NCBI GenBank assembly: GCA_050031985.1
Contig: JBNAIG010000049.1
Location: 39,451 to 103,450 of the forward strand
DNA length: 64,000 nt
From: SZUA-368 sp028533045
GTDB lineage: Bacteria; Spirochaetota; Spirochaetia; DSM-2461
Reading direction: 5' to 3'
Part shown: one piece after another, positions 9,121 through 17,842 of the stretch
How the letters are laid out: the number at the start of each line of letters is the position of its first letter
Position numbering within the stretch: position 1 is the first letter of the stretch
Program-made: the position numbers and the translations under genes
The notes under the pieces: model-generated
The model's database searches: none
Told to the model about the DNA's origin: nothing
What the model saw: only the letters and a program-made list of their open reading frames with translations

Positions 9121-10493
9121 GGGGCGGTGGGGGCCTCTTCCTGTTCCAAAAGAGTCATGATGCGTTTCTCATTGTAACGGGAGAAGAGCAGCAGCCCAAG
9201 GATCAGGAATAAAATGGCCGTCCAGGTGGTCAGACGGATGCCCCCTTCGGTGGGACTTCCTCCTTTTTCACCGCCCAGATGAGAGATAAGGGGGAATATC
9301 AATAGAGTGATCGAGGCGCCCATTTTACTCATAAAGGTGCGGGCTCCAAAGAAGACGGCCGCCTTGAAATTGCCCGTTTCCTGTCCGTCAGCCTCGGCAA
9401 TATCGGCCACGATGGCATTGGGAAGAATCCCGAAGATGGCCAGGGGAAGGGCGGACAATACGGCGACAATCAGGGCCTGAACCATGGGGGGCAGGGGAAG
9501 CTTTCCCCAAAAGGATACGATAACCCAGCTTACGATAAAAAGTATAAACGCGGCGCTAAGAAGTTTCTTTTTTCCCACTTTTTTTGCTGCCAGACTTACC
9601 GGTACATAGAAGAGAAAACTCAGGATAAAGAGAATTGACATGATGAGGGTCGCATTTTCTTTGGGAAGTCCCAAGAGCTGAATGACATAGAAGCTGATTC
9701 CCGTCTGGATAAAGGTGAGGGCCAGGAAGTAGGTAAGATCGGAGAGGGTAAAGAAGAGAAAATCCCGATTCCCAAAAGCGCTCAGGACGGCTTTAAAAGA
9801 GCCTTCTTCGGAGTGATGCTTCTCGCAGTAACGGTTTTCGTCAATGAAAATGACAGGAAGGTACATGAGGAGAGCCGAGATCAGGGCGAATATGCCAAGA
9901 ACTGTCTGAAAAGCCCGAACCGGAGCCAGTCCGGCCCCTTCCAGTATCCCCTGGAAAGCGTAAGAGCCGTTACCCATCATAAATCCCAGGGCCCAGGTTA
10001 CGGATATCATGGTGCTAAGTTCCAGCCTTTCGTCGGGACTGTGCCCCAGTTCGCTCATTAGGGCAAAGAAGGGGGTCACGTACATGGTCATAAAGAGGTA
10101 GAAGAGAAAGGTGAGTACAAAGAGCCACAGGGTATTGAGGGAGGCTGAACTGCTTGGGGGCAGAAAAATCAGCAGGGATAGAAGGGCGAAGGGGAGGGCT
10201 CCCAGAGCCATGTAGGTTCTTCTCCGGCCCAAAGAGGATTGGCTTCTGTCGGAAAGTCCGGCGATAAGCGGGTCGGTAATACCATCGAAAACCCGGCTCA
10301 AAGCGGCGATTATTCCCAATACGGCGGCCGATCCCAGGTAAACGGGGAACATTCGTCCCCCTTCGTCGTTGGAGTTGGAATCGTAGAAGTAGTAAAGGAG
10401 ATTCATGACTCCGAAGGACCCCAGGGACCATCCCAATTGTCCCAGAGCATAGAGTATTTTTTTTCCGTAGGGGAGGGTTTCTATCTGCTTCAT
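9117..10493 (-). CDS. GPH-family sugar/cation symporter (MFS_2)
   Basis: 458 residues, 12 predicted TM segments. The family signature DGITDPLIAGLSDRSQSSLGRRRTYM after TM2 is diagnostic for the glycoside-pentoside-hexuronide group, which imports melibiose, lactose, xylosides or glucuronides with Na+ or H+. The substrate cannot be told and no glycosidase is adjacent. AAGGAG precedes the ATG; it lies 3 bases after the alpha/beta hydrolase and overlaps the MATE gene. Confidence 0.88.
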   Translation of the reverse strand: MKQIETLPYGKKILYALGQLGWSLGSFGVMNLLYYFYDSNSNDEGGRMFPVYLGSAAVLGIIAALSRVFDGITDPLIAGLSDRSQSSLGRRRTYMALGALPFALLSLLIFLPPSSSASLNTLWLFVLTFLFYLFMTMYVTPFFALMSELGHSPDERLELSTMISVTWALGFMMGNGSYAFQGILEGAGLAPVRAFQTVLGIFALISALLMYLPVIFIDENRYCEKHHSEEGSFKAVLSAFGNRDFLFFTLSDLTYFLALTFIQTGISFYVIQLLGLPKENATLIMSILFILSFLFYVPVSLAAKKVGKKKLLSAAFILFIVSWVIVSFWGKLPLPPMVQALIVAVLSALPLAIFGILPNAIVADIAEADGQETGNFKAAVFFGARTFMSKMGASITLLIFPLISHLGGEKGGSPTEGGIRLTTWTAILFLILGLLLFSRYNEKRIMTLLEQEEAPTAP

Positions 10494-10496
10494 ATT

Positions 10497-11261
10497 CTAC
10501 TCCTTTTCTTCCAGCCATTGGGCAATGCTTTGATTGACCAAGTCCTTCTCACATCCCGTTACCAGGACATGATGGCTCTCTTTTAAAATGATTTCTTTAA
10601 CAGGACAAGCCGGATTTAGTCTGTCCTTTATTATCTTACTCGCCCTTAGCGGCACGGAGGCGTCCTTTTCGGATAACATGAGGAGAAGCGGCCGGGAAAT
10701 CTTTTTTATTTCCCTTAGGGCTATCTTTTGAAGTTTTCTGAGTTCCGCCAGCTGGGCGGGGATGTCTACGGTCCAATATTCCGGCCCGAGTATCTTTCGG
10801 TCTTTTGAATCGTCTTTCTCCTCTTTCCATTCCGATTTTATCCGGGGGATGAAGAAGCGCAGGAGAGGGGTGAGGTAAAACAGTCTGTTGCAGGCTGCCA
10901 TGGCCGGGGCCAGTAATACGGTTCGTTCCGGTTTATAGCGGGCCGCCAGAATCAAGGCTAGAACGCCCCCCATGGAAAGCCCTACGAGGGAGACTCCCTC
11001 ATGGGCGGCCCGGAGGTCCCGGTAGCACTCCTCCACATGGCGCAGCCAGTCCCGTGCCCCGGTTTTTTGAAAGTCTTTCCGGTTGGTGCCGTGCCCCGGC
11101 AGGCGCGGGATTAATACGGTATAACCGAGTTGGTTCAGTTTTTCTCCCAGGGGATAAAATTCCCCGGGATAACCGGTAAATCCGTGAATAATCAGAACGG
11201 CTTTGTTATGGGAGCCTTTCAGGTAGAGAGGAAGGGCTTCTTTGACAACGATTGTTTCCAT
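10497..11261 (-). CDS. Alpha/beta hydrolase, carboxylesterase/monoacylglycerol-lipase type
   Basis: 254 residues. The oxyanion segment HGFTG follows the first strand; the nucleophile elbow is GLSMGG; acid and base follow as SEKDASVP and ESHHVL. This arrangement matches Est30-type bacterial carboxylesterases. No signal peptide, so cytoplasmic. It is the first gene of the hydrolase-symporter-MATE operon, so it may act on something imported by the symporter (inference). TATAAT lies 22 bases upstream of the ATG, and GGGAA is a weak ribosome site. Confidence 0.85.
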   Translation of the reverse strand: METIVVKEALPLYLKGSHNKAVLIIHGFTGYPGEFYPLGEKLNQLGYTVLIPRLPGHGTNRKDFQKTGARDWLRHVEECYRDLRAAHEGVSLVGLSMGGVLALILAARYKPERTVLLAPAMAACNRLFYLTPLLRFFIPRIKSEWKEEKDDSKDRKILGPEYWTVDIPAQLAELRKLQKIALREIKKISRPLLLMLSEKDASVPLRASKIIKDRLNPACPVKEIILKESHHVLVTGCEKDLVNQSIAQWLEEKE

Positions 11262-11334
11262 CCGGTATGTTCCCTTTTATAAAATTATACCCGGTGATGG
11301 TCCCACAGATTTGATTTCTTGTCAAATTATTTCT

Positions 11335-11994
11335 CTACTCTACGGGAAAACCTCCCCGGACCCAATTCCCGTAACCGTAGCGCAGGTTGTAAATACGGGT
11401 GAATCCGGCGTCAATCAGGATGCGGGAGGCCACTGTACTCCTGTTGCCGGAAGCGCAGTAGATAAGGATGTCCTTATCCTTGTAGGGCTCCAGTTTATCC
11501 AGATTTTCCGTAAGGACCTGAACCGGCAGGAGGCTCGCTCCCACCAGATGTCCCGCCCGGTACTCCCCTTCTGTACGCACATCAAGCACAAGCGGTTCGG
11601 TTTGATTAATAAAGGCCGCCGCTTCTTCTGCGGTGAATTCCGTATAATGGGCTTCGGTGAGTTCCACTACGGTTATGGTCCCTTGCCGTTCTCCCAGAGT
11701 AAAGGGGAAAACACCGGACTCTTTCATTTTTACGTAGGGTTTTTCCGAGGCCGGTTGGGGCAGACTGACTTCTATGTCCAGATCGGGCACGGAGAAGGTT
11801 TGGGGGCCGGCGGGCAATTCGAGGACAATGTAGTCGCCCCGGTAAACGGTGTACTCCAGGGGCTTATTGCCCGAATCAACGGCCAGATAACGGAGCCCTC
11901 CTTTGAGGGAGCCCGATATGTCGCTCTCTTCCTGGGCTGAGCAGGAGAGGAGAGTAAAGGTTAATATGATAAATAGAATGACGGCTTTTTTCAT
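11335..11994 (-). CDS. Rhodanese-domain lipoprotein
   Basis: 219 residues starting with a signal peptide and lipobox (LLSC), so probably anchored in the periplasm. Residues about 20-115 form an unrecognised beta-rich region. The C-terminal 100 residues are a rhodanese domain with the active-site loop YCASGNRST, the Cys being the persulfide carrier, and the preceding VLDVRTEGEYRAGHL. The start at 11994 was preferred over an upstream frame extension because AGGAGG lies 6 bases before it and the signal peptide begins there. Divergent from the aquaporin. Confidence 0.85.
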   Translation of the reverse strand: MKKAVILFIILTFTLLSCSAQEESDISGSLKGGLRYLAVDSGNKPLEYTVYRGDYIVLELPAGPQTFSVPDLDIEVSLPQPASEKPYVKMKESGVFPFTLGERQGTITVVELTEAHYTEFTAEEAAAFINQTEPLVLDVRTEGEYRAGHLVGASLLPVQVLTENLDKLEPYKDKDILIYCASGNRSTVASRILIDAGFTRIYNLRYGYGNWVRGGFPVE

Positions 11995-12023
11995 AAGTGC
12001 CTCCTGTCTTATATATAAAAAAT

Positions 12024-12052
12024 AATATACAAAGCCTCGTCTGTCCAGTAAA
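12024..12052 (-). promoter_or_regulatory. Sigma-70-like promoter of the rhodanese lipoprotein
   Basis: Minus strand: TTTACT (12052-12047), 17 bases, TATATT (12029-12024). It gives a leader of about 24 bases containing AGGAGG. Confidence 0.45.
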
Positions 12053-12087
12053 ATCTTCTCTTTCCCCTCAATGTTAATATTTAACCC

Positions 12088-12116
12088 TTGCCCCAAAGCC
12101 CCCCTCCGACTATCAT
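12088..12116 (+). promoter_or_regulatory. Leaderless-type promoter of the aquaporin gene
   Basis: TTGCCC (12088-12093), 17 bases, TATCAT (12111-12116), 6 bases, ATG at 12123. Confidence 0.55.
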
Positions 12117-12122
12117 GGGTTT

Positions 12123-12800
12123 ATGAACAGAATCTTTTCAGAATTTATGGGAACTTTTTTCCTGGTTCTTTTTGGCTGCGGGGCCGCTGTAGTAAGTAAT
12201 GTGACCGGGGCCTTTGGCCATCACGGAGTCGCAATTGCCTTTGGTCTTATTGTTATGGTCCTTATTTACGCTGTGGGAAACATTTCCGGGGCCCATTTTA
12301 ATCCGGCCGTTACCTTGGGATTTCTTATGGCCCGCCGTATTCCGGCCAGGGATGTTTTTGTCTATCTTCCCTCCCAGTTTTTGGGAGCCGTCGCCGCGTC
12401 TGTTGTGCTTCGTTTGGCCTTTCCCGAGCAGGCGAATATCGGGGCGACTCTTCCCGCCGGAACTCCGGGGCAGGCCTTTATTATAGAGGTGGTTCTTTCT
12501 GCTTTTCTTATGTTCATTATCCTGAACGTTTCGTCGGGGCATATGGAAAAGGGCATTATGGCCGGTGTGGCCGTAGGGGGGGCTGTGGCTCTCTGTGCTC
12601 TGGTGGGAGGCCCGCTTACGGGAGCCTCCATGAATCCGGCCCGTTCTTTGGGCCCGGCTCTCTTTTCTCCCGGCCTGGAACATCTCTGGATTTATCTGGT
12701 CGCACCCTGCGTGGGAACGGCGTTGGCCTCTCCCAGCTGCCGGTTTATTCAGCAGGGCGAATGCTGTACCGTCCAGAGCGAACTGGAGAAGAAGGGCTGA
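12123..12800 (+). CDS. Aquaporin / MIP family channel
   Basis: 225 residues, six TM segments and two re-entrant loops. Both NPA motifs are intact: SGAHFNPAVT and GASMNPARSLGP. The Arg after the second NPA, part of the selectivity filter, is present, and the second-half sequence looks more like water-type than glycerol-type channels. The short C-terminal tail carries two Cys. No Shine-Dalgarno sequence; a leaderless-type promoter abuts the ATG. Confidence 0.92.
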   Translation: MNRIFSEFMGTFFLVLFGCGAAVVSNVTGAFGHHGVAIAFGLIVMVLIYAVGNISGAHFNPAVTLGFLMARRIPARDVFVYLPSQFLGAVAASVVLRLAFPEQANIGATLPAGTPGQAFIIEVVLSAFLMFIILNVSSGHMEKGIMAGVAVGGAVALCALVGGPLTGASMNPARSLGPALFSPGLEHLWIYLVAPCVGTALASPSCRFIQQGECCTVQSELEKKG

Positions 12801-12836
12801 AATTTGTTGTGAGGGGGCACGCCCGGAAAAAACGGC

Positions 12837-12865
12837 TTGTCCCGAAGCTGGTAATTTCCTAAAAT
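12837..12865 (+). promoter_or_regulatory. Sigma-70-like promoter of the manC-lptCAB-rpoN operon
   Basis: TTGTCC (12837-12842), 17 bases, TAAAAT (12860-12865). It leaves a leader of about 39 bases carrying AAGGAAG before ATG 12911. A TAGAAT at 12890-12895 is a weaker alternative -10. Confidence 0.5.
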
Positions 12866-12910
12866 TGCTCTACATTAGGGTAAACAAAATAGAATTAAGG
12901 AAGTAGATAA

Positions 12911-13993
12911 ATGGTAAAACACGTGGTCATCATGGCGGGGGGAGCGGGAAAACGGCTCTGGCCTGCCTCCAATAAGGAAACTCCCAAGCAGCTTTTGGAA
13001 CTGAATAAGGGAAAATCCCTTCTCCACGGTACCCTTGAGCGGGCCTTTGCCCTGAATATGGAAGGGAAAGTTATTATTGTGACCCATCAGAGTCAGGTGG
13101 AAGGTTGTATTGAGGCTTGCAGGGATTTTAGTGACGAGCAGCGGGAGAAGGTAGTTGTTCTGGCCGAACCGATAGCCCGTAACACCGCTCCCGCCCTGGC
13201 TCTGGCTGCCCAGTGGATTAAGCATAATCACTCCGTCGACGATACGGTTCTTGTTTTGGCGGCGGACCATTTAATCTCACCGGTCGAGGCCTTTGTGGGT
13301 GATGTGGAAACCGCTTCCGTTCCCGCTTCGGAGGGCTTCCTCGTGACCTTTGGTATTATTCCCTCCTTTCCCTCCACCGGCTACGGCTATGTAGAGACGT
13401 CCGTGGGCGATGCGGCGGTGCGCGATGTGCTTTCCTTTAGGGAAAAACCGGACCGGTCCACGGCGGAGGAATTTCTTACCAAGGGAAATTATTTGTGGAA
13501 TTCGGGTATGTTCGCCTACTCGGTCAAGACCTTTTTGGAGGAGCTGGAAAGCTCTTCTCCCGCTATTTTCGAGCCCTTTGCCACCCTGGACAAAAACTCT
13601 TTTCCCCTGGAACAGAAGAACGGGGTACATGTGCCTGCCAATCTTTCCGCCATTAGCGACGTGTACCATAAAACCGCCGCCGATTCGGTGGACTACGCAG
13701 TAATGGAAAAAAGCGGCCGGATTAAAGTGGTGCCCGCCACCATGGGATGGAACGATGTGGGCAGCTGGGATGTGATTGCCGAAGAATCGCTTACCCTGCC
13801 TTCCGATGTTCTCGGCGGGGACAGCGGGTCCAACTATGTTTACAGTGACCTTCCCGTGGCTCTTTGCGGTGTGGAAGATCTTATTGTTGTGGTAAAGAAC
13901 GGTTCTGTCCTGATTTGTAAAAAAGGGGAGAGCCAGCTTGTCAAGAATGTGGTGGATTCCCTGAAAGATGAGGGACGGGACGAGCTTCTTTGA
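12911..13993 (+). CDS. manC: Mannose-1-phosphate guanylyltransferase
   Basis: 360 residues; makes GDP-mannose from GTP and mannose-1-phosphate for surface glycans. The nucleotide-binding GGAGKRLWPAS is at the N-terminus, with the FREKPD and ETG-like YGYVE motifs following. It lacks the C-terminal phosphomannose isomerase cupin of the bifunctional enzymes (about 470 residues), so it is monofunctional. It heads the operon; its stop overlaps the TTG start of lptC. Placement with LPS-export genes suggests a role in lipopolysaccharide-like or capsular sugar supply. Confidence 0.9.
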   Translation: MVKHVVIMAGGAGKRLWPASNKETPKQLLELNKGKSLLHGTLERAFALNMEGKVIIVTHQSQVEGCIEACRDFSDEQREKVVVLAEPIARNTAPALALAAQWIKHNHSVDDTVLVLAADHLISPVEAFVGDVETASVPASEGFLVTFGIIPSFPSTGYGYVETSVGDAAVRDVLSFREKPDRSTAEEFLTKGNYLWNSGMFAYSVKTFLEELESSSPAIFEPFATLDKNSFPLEQKNGVHVPANLSAISDVYHKTAADSVDYAVMEKSGRIKVVPATMGWNDVGSWDVIAEESLTLPSDVLGGDSGSNYVYSDLPVALCGVEDLIVVVKNGSVLICKKGESQLVKNVVDSLKDEGRDELL

Positions 13994-14529
13994 GACCCTT
14001 TTTCCTTCTTCTCCTATTGATTCTTCTCCTTTTATCGGCCTGTAAAATCAATTATGATCTGGCCGGAGGAGAGGATGATGATTCCATTCCCGATATTTAT
14101 ATGAAGGGATTGAAGGAGATTCAGACTTCCGGGGGGGAAACCTCCTTTGTCATAACCGCCGACGAAGCGTCTATTTTTTCGGAAGAGGGGGAGACCTTTT
14201 TTGAAAATCTTGAATTCCGGGAAACCGATGCCAAAGGGGATGTGCTTCTTTTGGGTACCATGGGGAAGGCCCGGTCCTACAATAAAAACGATGCGGACCT
14301 TACCGACGGGGTGCGTATAGAATCCTTTAGAGACGAAGTGATGGTTGAGGGGGAAGCTTTCTTTTGGAAGGACGGGCTTCAGAAACTCACGGCTCCCAGG
14401 AACAGCAAGGTTACCATGGTTCGAGAGGGGGATACGGAAATCTCAGGAACCGGATTTGAGGCCGATTTTAAGCTGAATGAAATAAGTTTTAACCAATCCG
14501 TAGAGGGGGTGCTTCACTTTGAAGACTAG
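13990..14529 (+). CDS. lptC: LptC-like LPS export lipoprotein
   Basis: 179 residues beginning with a very hydrophobic signal and a lipobox (LLSAC). E. coli LptC instead keeps an uncleaved TM anchor. The body has the repeating beta-strand pattern of the OstA/LptC jelly-roll (for example SFVITADEASIFSEEGETFFENLEF), fitting the LptC/LptA slide fold. The start is TTG, overlapping the manC stop. Assignment rests on fold pattern, size and position directly before lptA and lptB. Confidence 0.75.
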   Translation: MRPFFLLLLLILLLLSACKINYDLAGGEDDDSIPDIYMKGLKEIQTSGGETSFVITADEASIFSEEGETFFENLEFRETDAKGDVLLLGTMGKARSYNKNDADLTDGVRIESFRDEVMVEGEAFFWKDGLQKLTAPRNSKVTMVREGDTEISGTGFEADFKLNEISFNQSVEGVLHFED

Positions 14530-15265
14530 ATTAGTCCTTCTCCTGTTACTCGCTACCTTTTTGCCCTTAGGGGCAGAAACTTACTCTTTCTCCGGTGACC
14601 GATCCTTTTCCGTTATGCGCGAAGGGGAAGAGGTCACTTCCATTGAAGGAGATGTGTCCATTATTTCCGAGAGTAAGGAAATTTATGCCGACCGGGTATC
14701 CATTAGCGGTGTGGACGATCCGGAATTTTCCGGGGACGGGGCGGTTCAGGTTAAGGACCTGGAGAAAGATCTGGACCTGAAGGCACAGGAATTCTCCTAC
14801 TCTTCTGCGGAGGGAATCCTCCGGGCCAAGGGCGATGTGAGGATGGAGGACCGGGCGAACGATCTTTTTATCCGCTGCCAGCTTTTGAGTGTGGAAGAAG
14901 AGAAAGACCGGGTGGTTATGGAGATTGGGATTCGTCTTTTTAAGGACGATATTATCTGCCGCAGCCAGTACGCTCTCTATATTCGTGAAGAGAATCTTCT
15001 TGAGCTCACCGGGTTTCCCGTGGTATATAAAGGCTCCGACCAGTACCGGGCGGACCGCATTACGGTAAACCTGGAAACGGACGAGATTATTATGACCGGG
15101 CGGATTGAAGGGTCTCTCCAGACGGAGGCCGAAGAGAGTGAAGAGGCAGACCCTGATGTTCCTCCCGAAGAGGGAAGTGAGCCTCCCGAGGAAGGTGATC
15201 CCGCTGAGCCGGCCCCGGGGGATGAACCTCCCGAGAATGAGTCTCCAGGAGAAGGAAATGAGTGA
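14519..15265 (+). CDS. lptA: LptA/OstA-like periplasmic protein with acidic proline-rich tail
   Basis: 248 residues. The signal peptide ends near LPLGAETYS. Residues 25-200 show repeating beta strands typical of the OstA N-domain (GDVSIISESKEIYADRVSI; AEGILRAKGDVRMEDRANDL). The last 45 residues are an odd low-complexity Glu/Pro tail (PPEEG, EPAPGDEPP) not found in E. coli LptA. Predicted to bridge lipid transfer from LptC to the outer membrane. The start is TTG inside the end of lptC, and the stop overlaps lptB. Confidence 0.75.
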   Translation: MKTRLVLLLLLATFLPLGAETYSFSGDRSFSVMREGEEVTSIEGDVSIISESKEIYADRVSISGVDDPEFSGDGAVQVKDLEKDLDLKAQEFSYSSAEGILRAKGDVRMEDRANDLFIRCQLLSVEEEKDRVVMEIGIRLFKDDIICRSQYALYIREENLLELTGFPVVYKGSDQYRADRITVNLETDEIIMTGRIEGSLQTEAEESEEADPDVPPEEGSEPPEEGDPAEPAPGDEPPENESPGEGNE

Positions 15266-15995
15266 TAACAATCCCCGTTTGAGAGTTGAGGGCCTTAAGA
15301 AAGTCTTCCGGAAGAAAACTGCCGTCCGCGATGTCTCTTTTGAAATGAGAGAAGGGGAGGTTGTGGGGCTTTTGGGACCGAATGGGGCCGGCAAGACCAC
15401 ATCTTTCTATATGGTCGTTGGTTTTATTAAGCCCACCCAGGGGAAAATCTACCTGAGCGACGAGGAGATTACCTCTCTTCCCATGTACCGCCGGGCCCGA
15501 ATGGGGATTTCCTATTTGCCCCAGGAGCCTTCTGTGTTCAGTAAGCTTACGGTGGAAAAGAATATCTGGGCCGCATTGGAAGCTCGTAATGATATTAGCG
15601 TGGATGAGAAAAAGGAAAAGCTCGAAGGTCTTATTGAAGACTTGGGCGTGGAGAAGGTGCGTTTTCAGAAGGCTTATACTCTCTCCGGTGGAGAGCGGCG
15701 GCGAACGGAGATTGCCCGTTCCCTGGCTATGGACCCCCACTTTCTTCTCCTTGACGAGCCCTTTGCCGGTATCGACCCCATCGCCGTTTACGAGATCAAG
15801 AATATCATTTCCCACCTCTCTTCTCGGGGGATTGGGGTACTAATTACCGATCATAATGTGCGAGACACCTTGGAAATTACGGACAGATCCTATATAATGA
15901 ATCTCGGCGAAATCGTAGTAAGCGGTTCCCACGAGGAACTTGTTAACAGCGAAGTGGCCCGGAAAATATATCTGGGCGACAACTTTTCGATGTAA
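15258..15995 (+). CDS. lptB: LPS export ABC transporter ATPase
   Basis: 245 residues. Walker A GPNGAGKTT (40-48), Q-loop YLPQEPSVF, signature LSGGERRRTEIARSL, Walker B FLLLDEP and the H-loop DHNVRDTLEITDR are all present and very close to canonical LptB. It powers lipid extraction with LptF/LptG, which are not in this window. ATG 15258 with GAAGGAA upstream overlaps the lptA stop by eight bases; a longer frame upstream has no support. Confidence 0.95.
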   Translation: MSDNNPRLRVEGLKKVFRKKTAVRDVSFEMREGEVVGLLGPNGAGKTTSFYMVVGFIKPTQGKIYLSDEEITSLPMYRRARMGISYLPQEPSVFSKLTVEKNIWAALEARNDISVDEKKEKLEGLIEDLGVEKVRFQKAYTLSGGERRRTEIARSLAMDPHFLLLDEPFAGIDPIAVYEIKNIISHLSSRGIGVLITDHNVRDTLEITDRSYIMNLGEIVVSGSHEELVNSEVARKIYLGDNFSM

Positions 15996-16015
15996 AAAGG
16001 GAGAAAATCAGGGTC

Positions 16016-17407
16016 GTGCAGTCTCAGAAAATTGTTCTGACACAGGAACAGAAACTTAAGCTATCTCCTCAACTCTTTCAGTCGATACAGCTCATGTCCC
16101 TGCCCTTGACCGATCTGCAGCAGCGCATTCGGGACGAGGTGGACAAAAATCCCGCTTTGGAAGTGGCCCGGGAAAAGGGGGAACTATCCCTTTCCGATAT
16201 GTCCTCCGGTAAGGAGGAGGAGCGGGCTACCCAGGATTACGACCCCTTTGAAAATTCCTCCGATCCCGGTTATGAACCCCGCCTTACCAGCTACACCGCC
16301 AGCGGTGAAGATACAAAACGCCAATTTCTGGAAGGGGCCGTATCCCGGGGAGAAACTCTGCAGGAGCATTTGGAAGAGCAGCTCCATTTAATGAAGGGCT
16401 TTTCCGAAGAAGAATATGATCTGGCCTACAGGCTGATCCATAATCTGGACGAAAACGGTTTTCACCGGGAGGAACCTCTGGTATTGGCCGGAGGGAATGA
16501 GCCTTTGCTGGACAAGGTTCTGCCCCGGATGCAATGTTTGGAGCCGGTGGGATGCTGTACTGTAGATGTGATGGAATCTCTCAAGGTTCAGTCGGCCCAG
16601 CGAAGTGACAGCCCCGTTGATATCATTGATTTTCTAGATAGAATTGTTCCCGAGATACGCAATGAGAAGCATGAAGTTCTTCTTAAAAATTCCGGCTTGA
16701 GTGAAGAGGATTTTCAGGACCATCTGGATTTTATTCGCACTTTGACCCCCTATCCCGGGAGGCTGTACTCCGGGGAAACCCTCTCCTATGTCATCCCCGA
16801 TATCCAGGTGAAAAAAGAGGGGGACGAACTGGTTATTTTTCTTAATGACAGTCCCATTCCCGAGTTAAGGATAAACGGGTATTTTGAAGAGCTGGACGGG
16901 ACCAAGGAACAGGAGAAAGAGGTTCGCCAGTTTGTGGGGTCCCATGTGAAGGACGCCCGATGGTTTATTAATAGTCTGGAGCAGAGAAACCGTACCCTTT
17001 TACGGGCGTCCCGGGCGATTGTGGAGCATCAGAGAGCCTTCTTTCATAAGGGGGCCAAAGGGCTTGTCCCCCTCACTCTTAAAGATATTGCCGCAGAAAT
17101 TGATGTTCACGAAGCCACCGTTTCCCGGATTACCACGAATAAGTATGTCCAGACCGAATGGGGTATTTTTGAACTGAAGTATTTCTTTACCAATTCTATC
17201 TCCGGTTCCGGTTCCTCCGGTTCGTCCTACTCCCGGGAAGCGGTGAAGGAAATTATCAAGGAAATTATCGAAGGCCATAAAGGTCCTAAACGACTATCTG
17301 ACCAGAAGGTTACCGATATTCTGGCTGAACGGGGGATTAAGATTGCCCGAAGAACTGCCGCCAAATACAGAAAAGAGCTGGATCTGGATTCCTCCTACGG
17401 TCGCTAG
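16016..17407 (+). CDS. rpoN: RNA polymerase sigma-54 factor
   Basis: 463 residues. Region I is the Gln-rich start (LTQEQKLKLSPQLFQSIQLM...L), followed by an acidic region II, the core-binding domain and a helix-turn-helix (ATVSRITTNKYVQTEWG). The RpoN box reads ARRTAAKYRKEL. A Ser/Gly-rich stretch (SGSGSSGSSYS) precedes the C-terminal domain. The start is GTG with GGGAG upstream. It follows lptB as in the proteobacterial rpoN operon, and an activator gene with a GAFTGA loop lies 3.5 kb downstream. Confidence 0.95.
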   Translation: MQSQKIVLTQEQKLKLSPQLFQSIQLMSLPLTDLQQRIRDEVDKNPALEVAREKGELSLSDMSSGKEEERATQDYDPFENSSDPGYEPRLTSYTASGEDTKRQFLEGAVSRGETLQEHLEEQLHLMKGFSEEEYDLAYRLIHNLDENGFHREEPLVLAGGNEPLLDKVLPRMQCLEPVGCCTVDVMESLKVQSAQRSDSPVDIIDFLDRIVPEIRNEKHEVLLKNSGLSEEDFQDHLDFIRTLTPYPGRLYSGETLSYVIPDIQVKKEGDELVIFLNDSPIPELRINGYFEELDGTKEQEKEVRQFVGSHVKDARWFINSLEQRNRTLLRASRAIVEHQRAFFHKGAKGLVPLTLKDIAAEIDVHEATVSRITTNKYVQTEWGIFELKYFFTNSISGSGSSGSSYSREAVKEIIKEIIEGHKGPKRLSDQKVTDILAERGIKIARRTAAKYRKELDLDSSYGR

Positions 17408-17439
17408 AGATAGGCCCTTCCTCCATTTATCTAATTAAA

Positions 17440-17468
17440 TTGATTTTCCCAAAAATGATGATTATACT
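17440..17468 (+). promoter_or_regulatory. Sigma-70-like promoter for hpf-hprK-HPr
   Basis: TTGATT (17440-17445), 17 bases, TATACT (17463-17468), then a leader of about 45 bases ending in CAGGAGG before ATG 17521. Confidence 0.6.
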
Positions 17469-17520
17469 TTAGGTATACCGCGGGGGAAATTCCTTATGCG
17501 TAATTACCAGGAGGTCTCAT

Positions 17521-17817
17521 ATGACAGTAGAAATTAAAGGTGTTCACAATTACCATGTTAGTGACAGAACGAAAGAATACCTGGACAAGAAAATGAATCG
17601 TATAGCCACATTCGAGGACTTGATTCAGGACCTTCATGTCAGTCTTTCAAAGGAAACAAACGGAGAGTATACGGTTACTTCCGATATTCATTATCGATGG
17701 GGAACCATGGCTCACGTTGCCGTAAGTGATCGGGATTTTTACAAGGCGATTGATGTCTGCTTTGACAAAATCGATGCGAAGACATCAAAAGAAAAGGAAA
17801 AAATCAAGGAACATTAA
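17521..17817 (+). CDS. hpf: Short ribosome hibernation promoting factor
   Basis: 98 residues, the short HPF/YfiA type without the long C-terminal dimerisation domain. The beta-alpha fold sequence MTVEIKGVHNYHVSDRTKEYLDKKMNRI and the C-terminal DFYKAIDVCFDKIDAK match the family. It binds 30S subunits and stops translation in starved cells. Strong AGGAGG; has its own promoter. Placed after rpoN as in proteobacteria. Confidence 0.92.
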   Translation: MTVEIKGVHNYHVSDRTKEYLDKKMNRIATFEDLIQDLHVSLSKETNGEYTVTSDIHYRWGTMAHVAVSDRDFYKAIDVCFDKIDAKTSKEKEKIKEH

Positions 17818-17842
17818 ATTATTTATGCTATAATGGGGTGAG

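Noticed and set aside
12801..12836. Terminator after the aquaporin gene
   Set aside because: There is no convincing stem and no T-run before the next promoter.
15105..15257. Longer lptB start
   Set aside because: The extension lies inside lptA in another frame; typical LptB proteins begin near ATG 15258.
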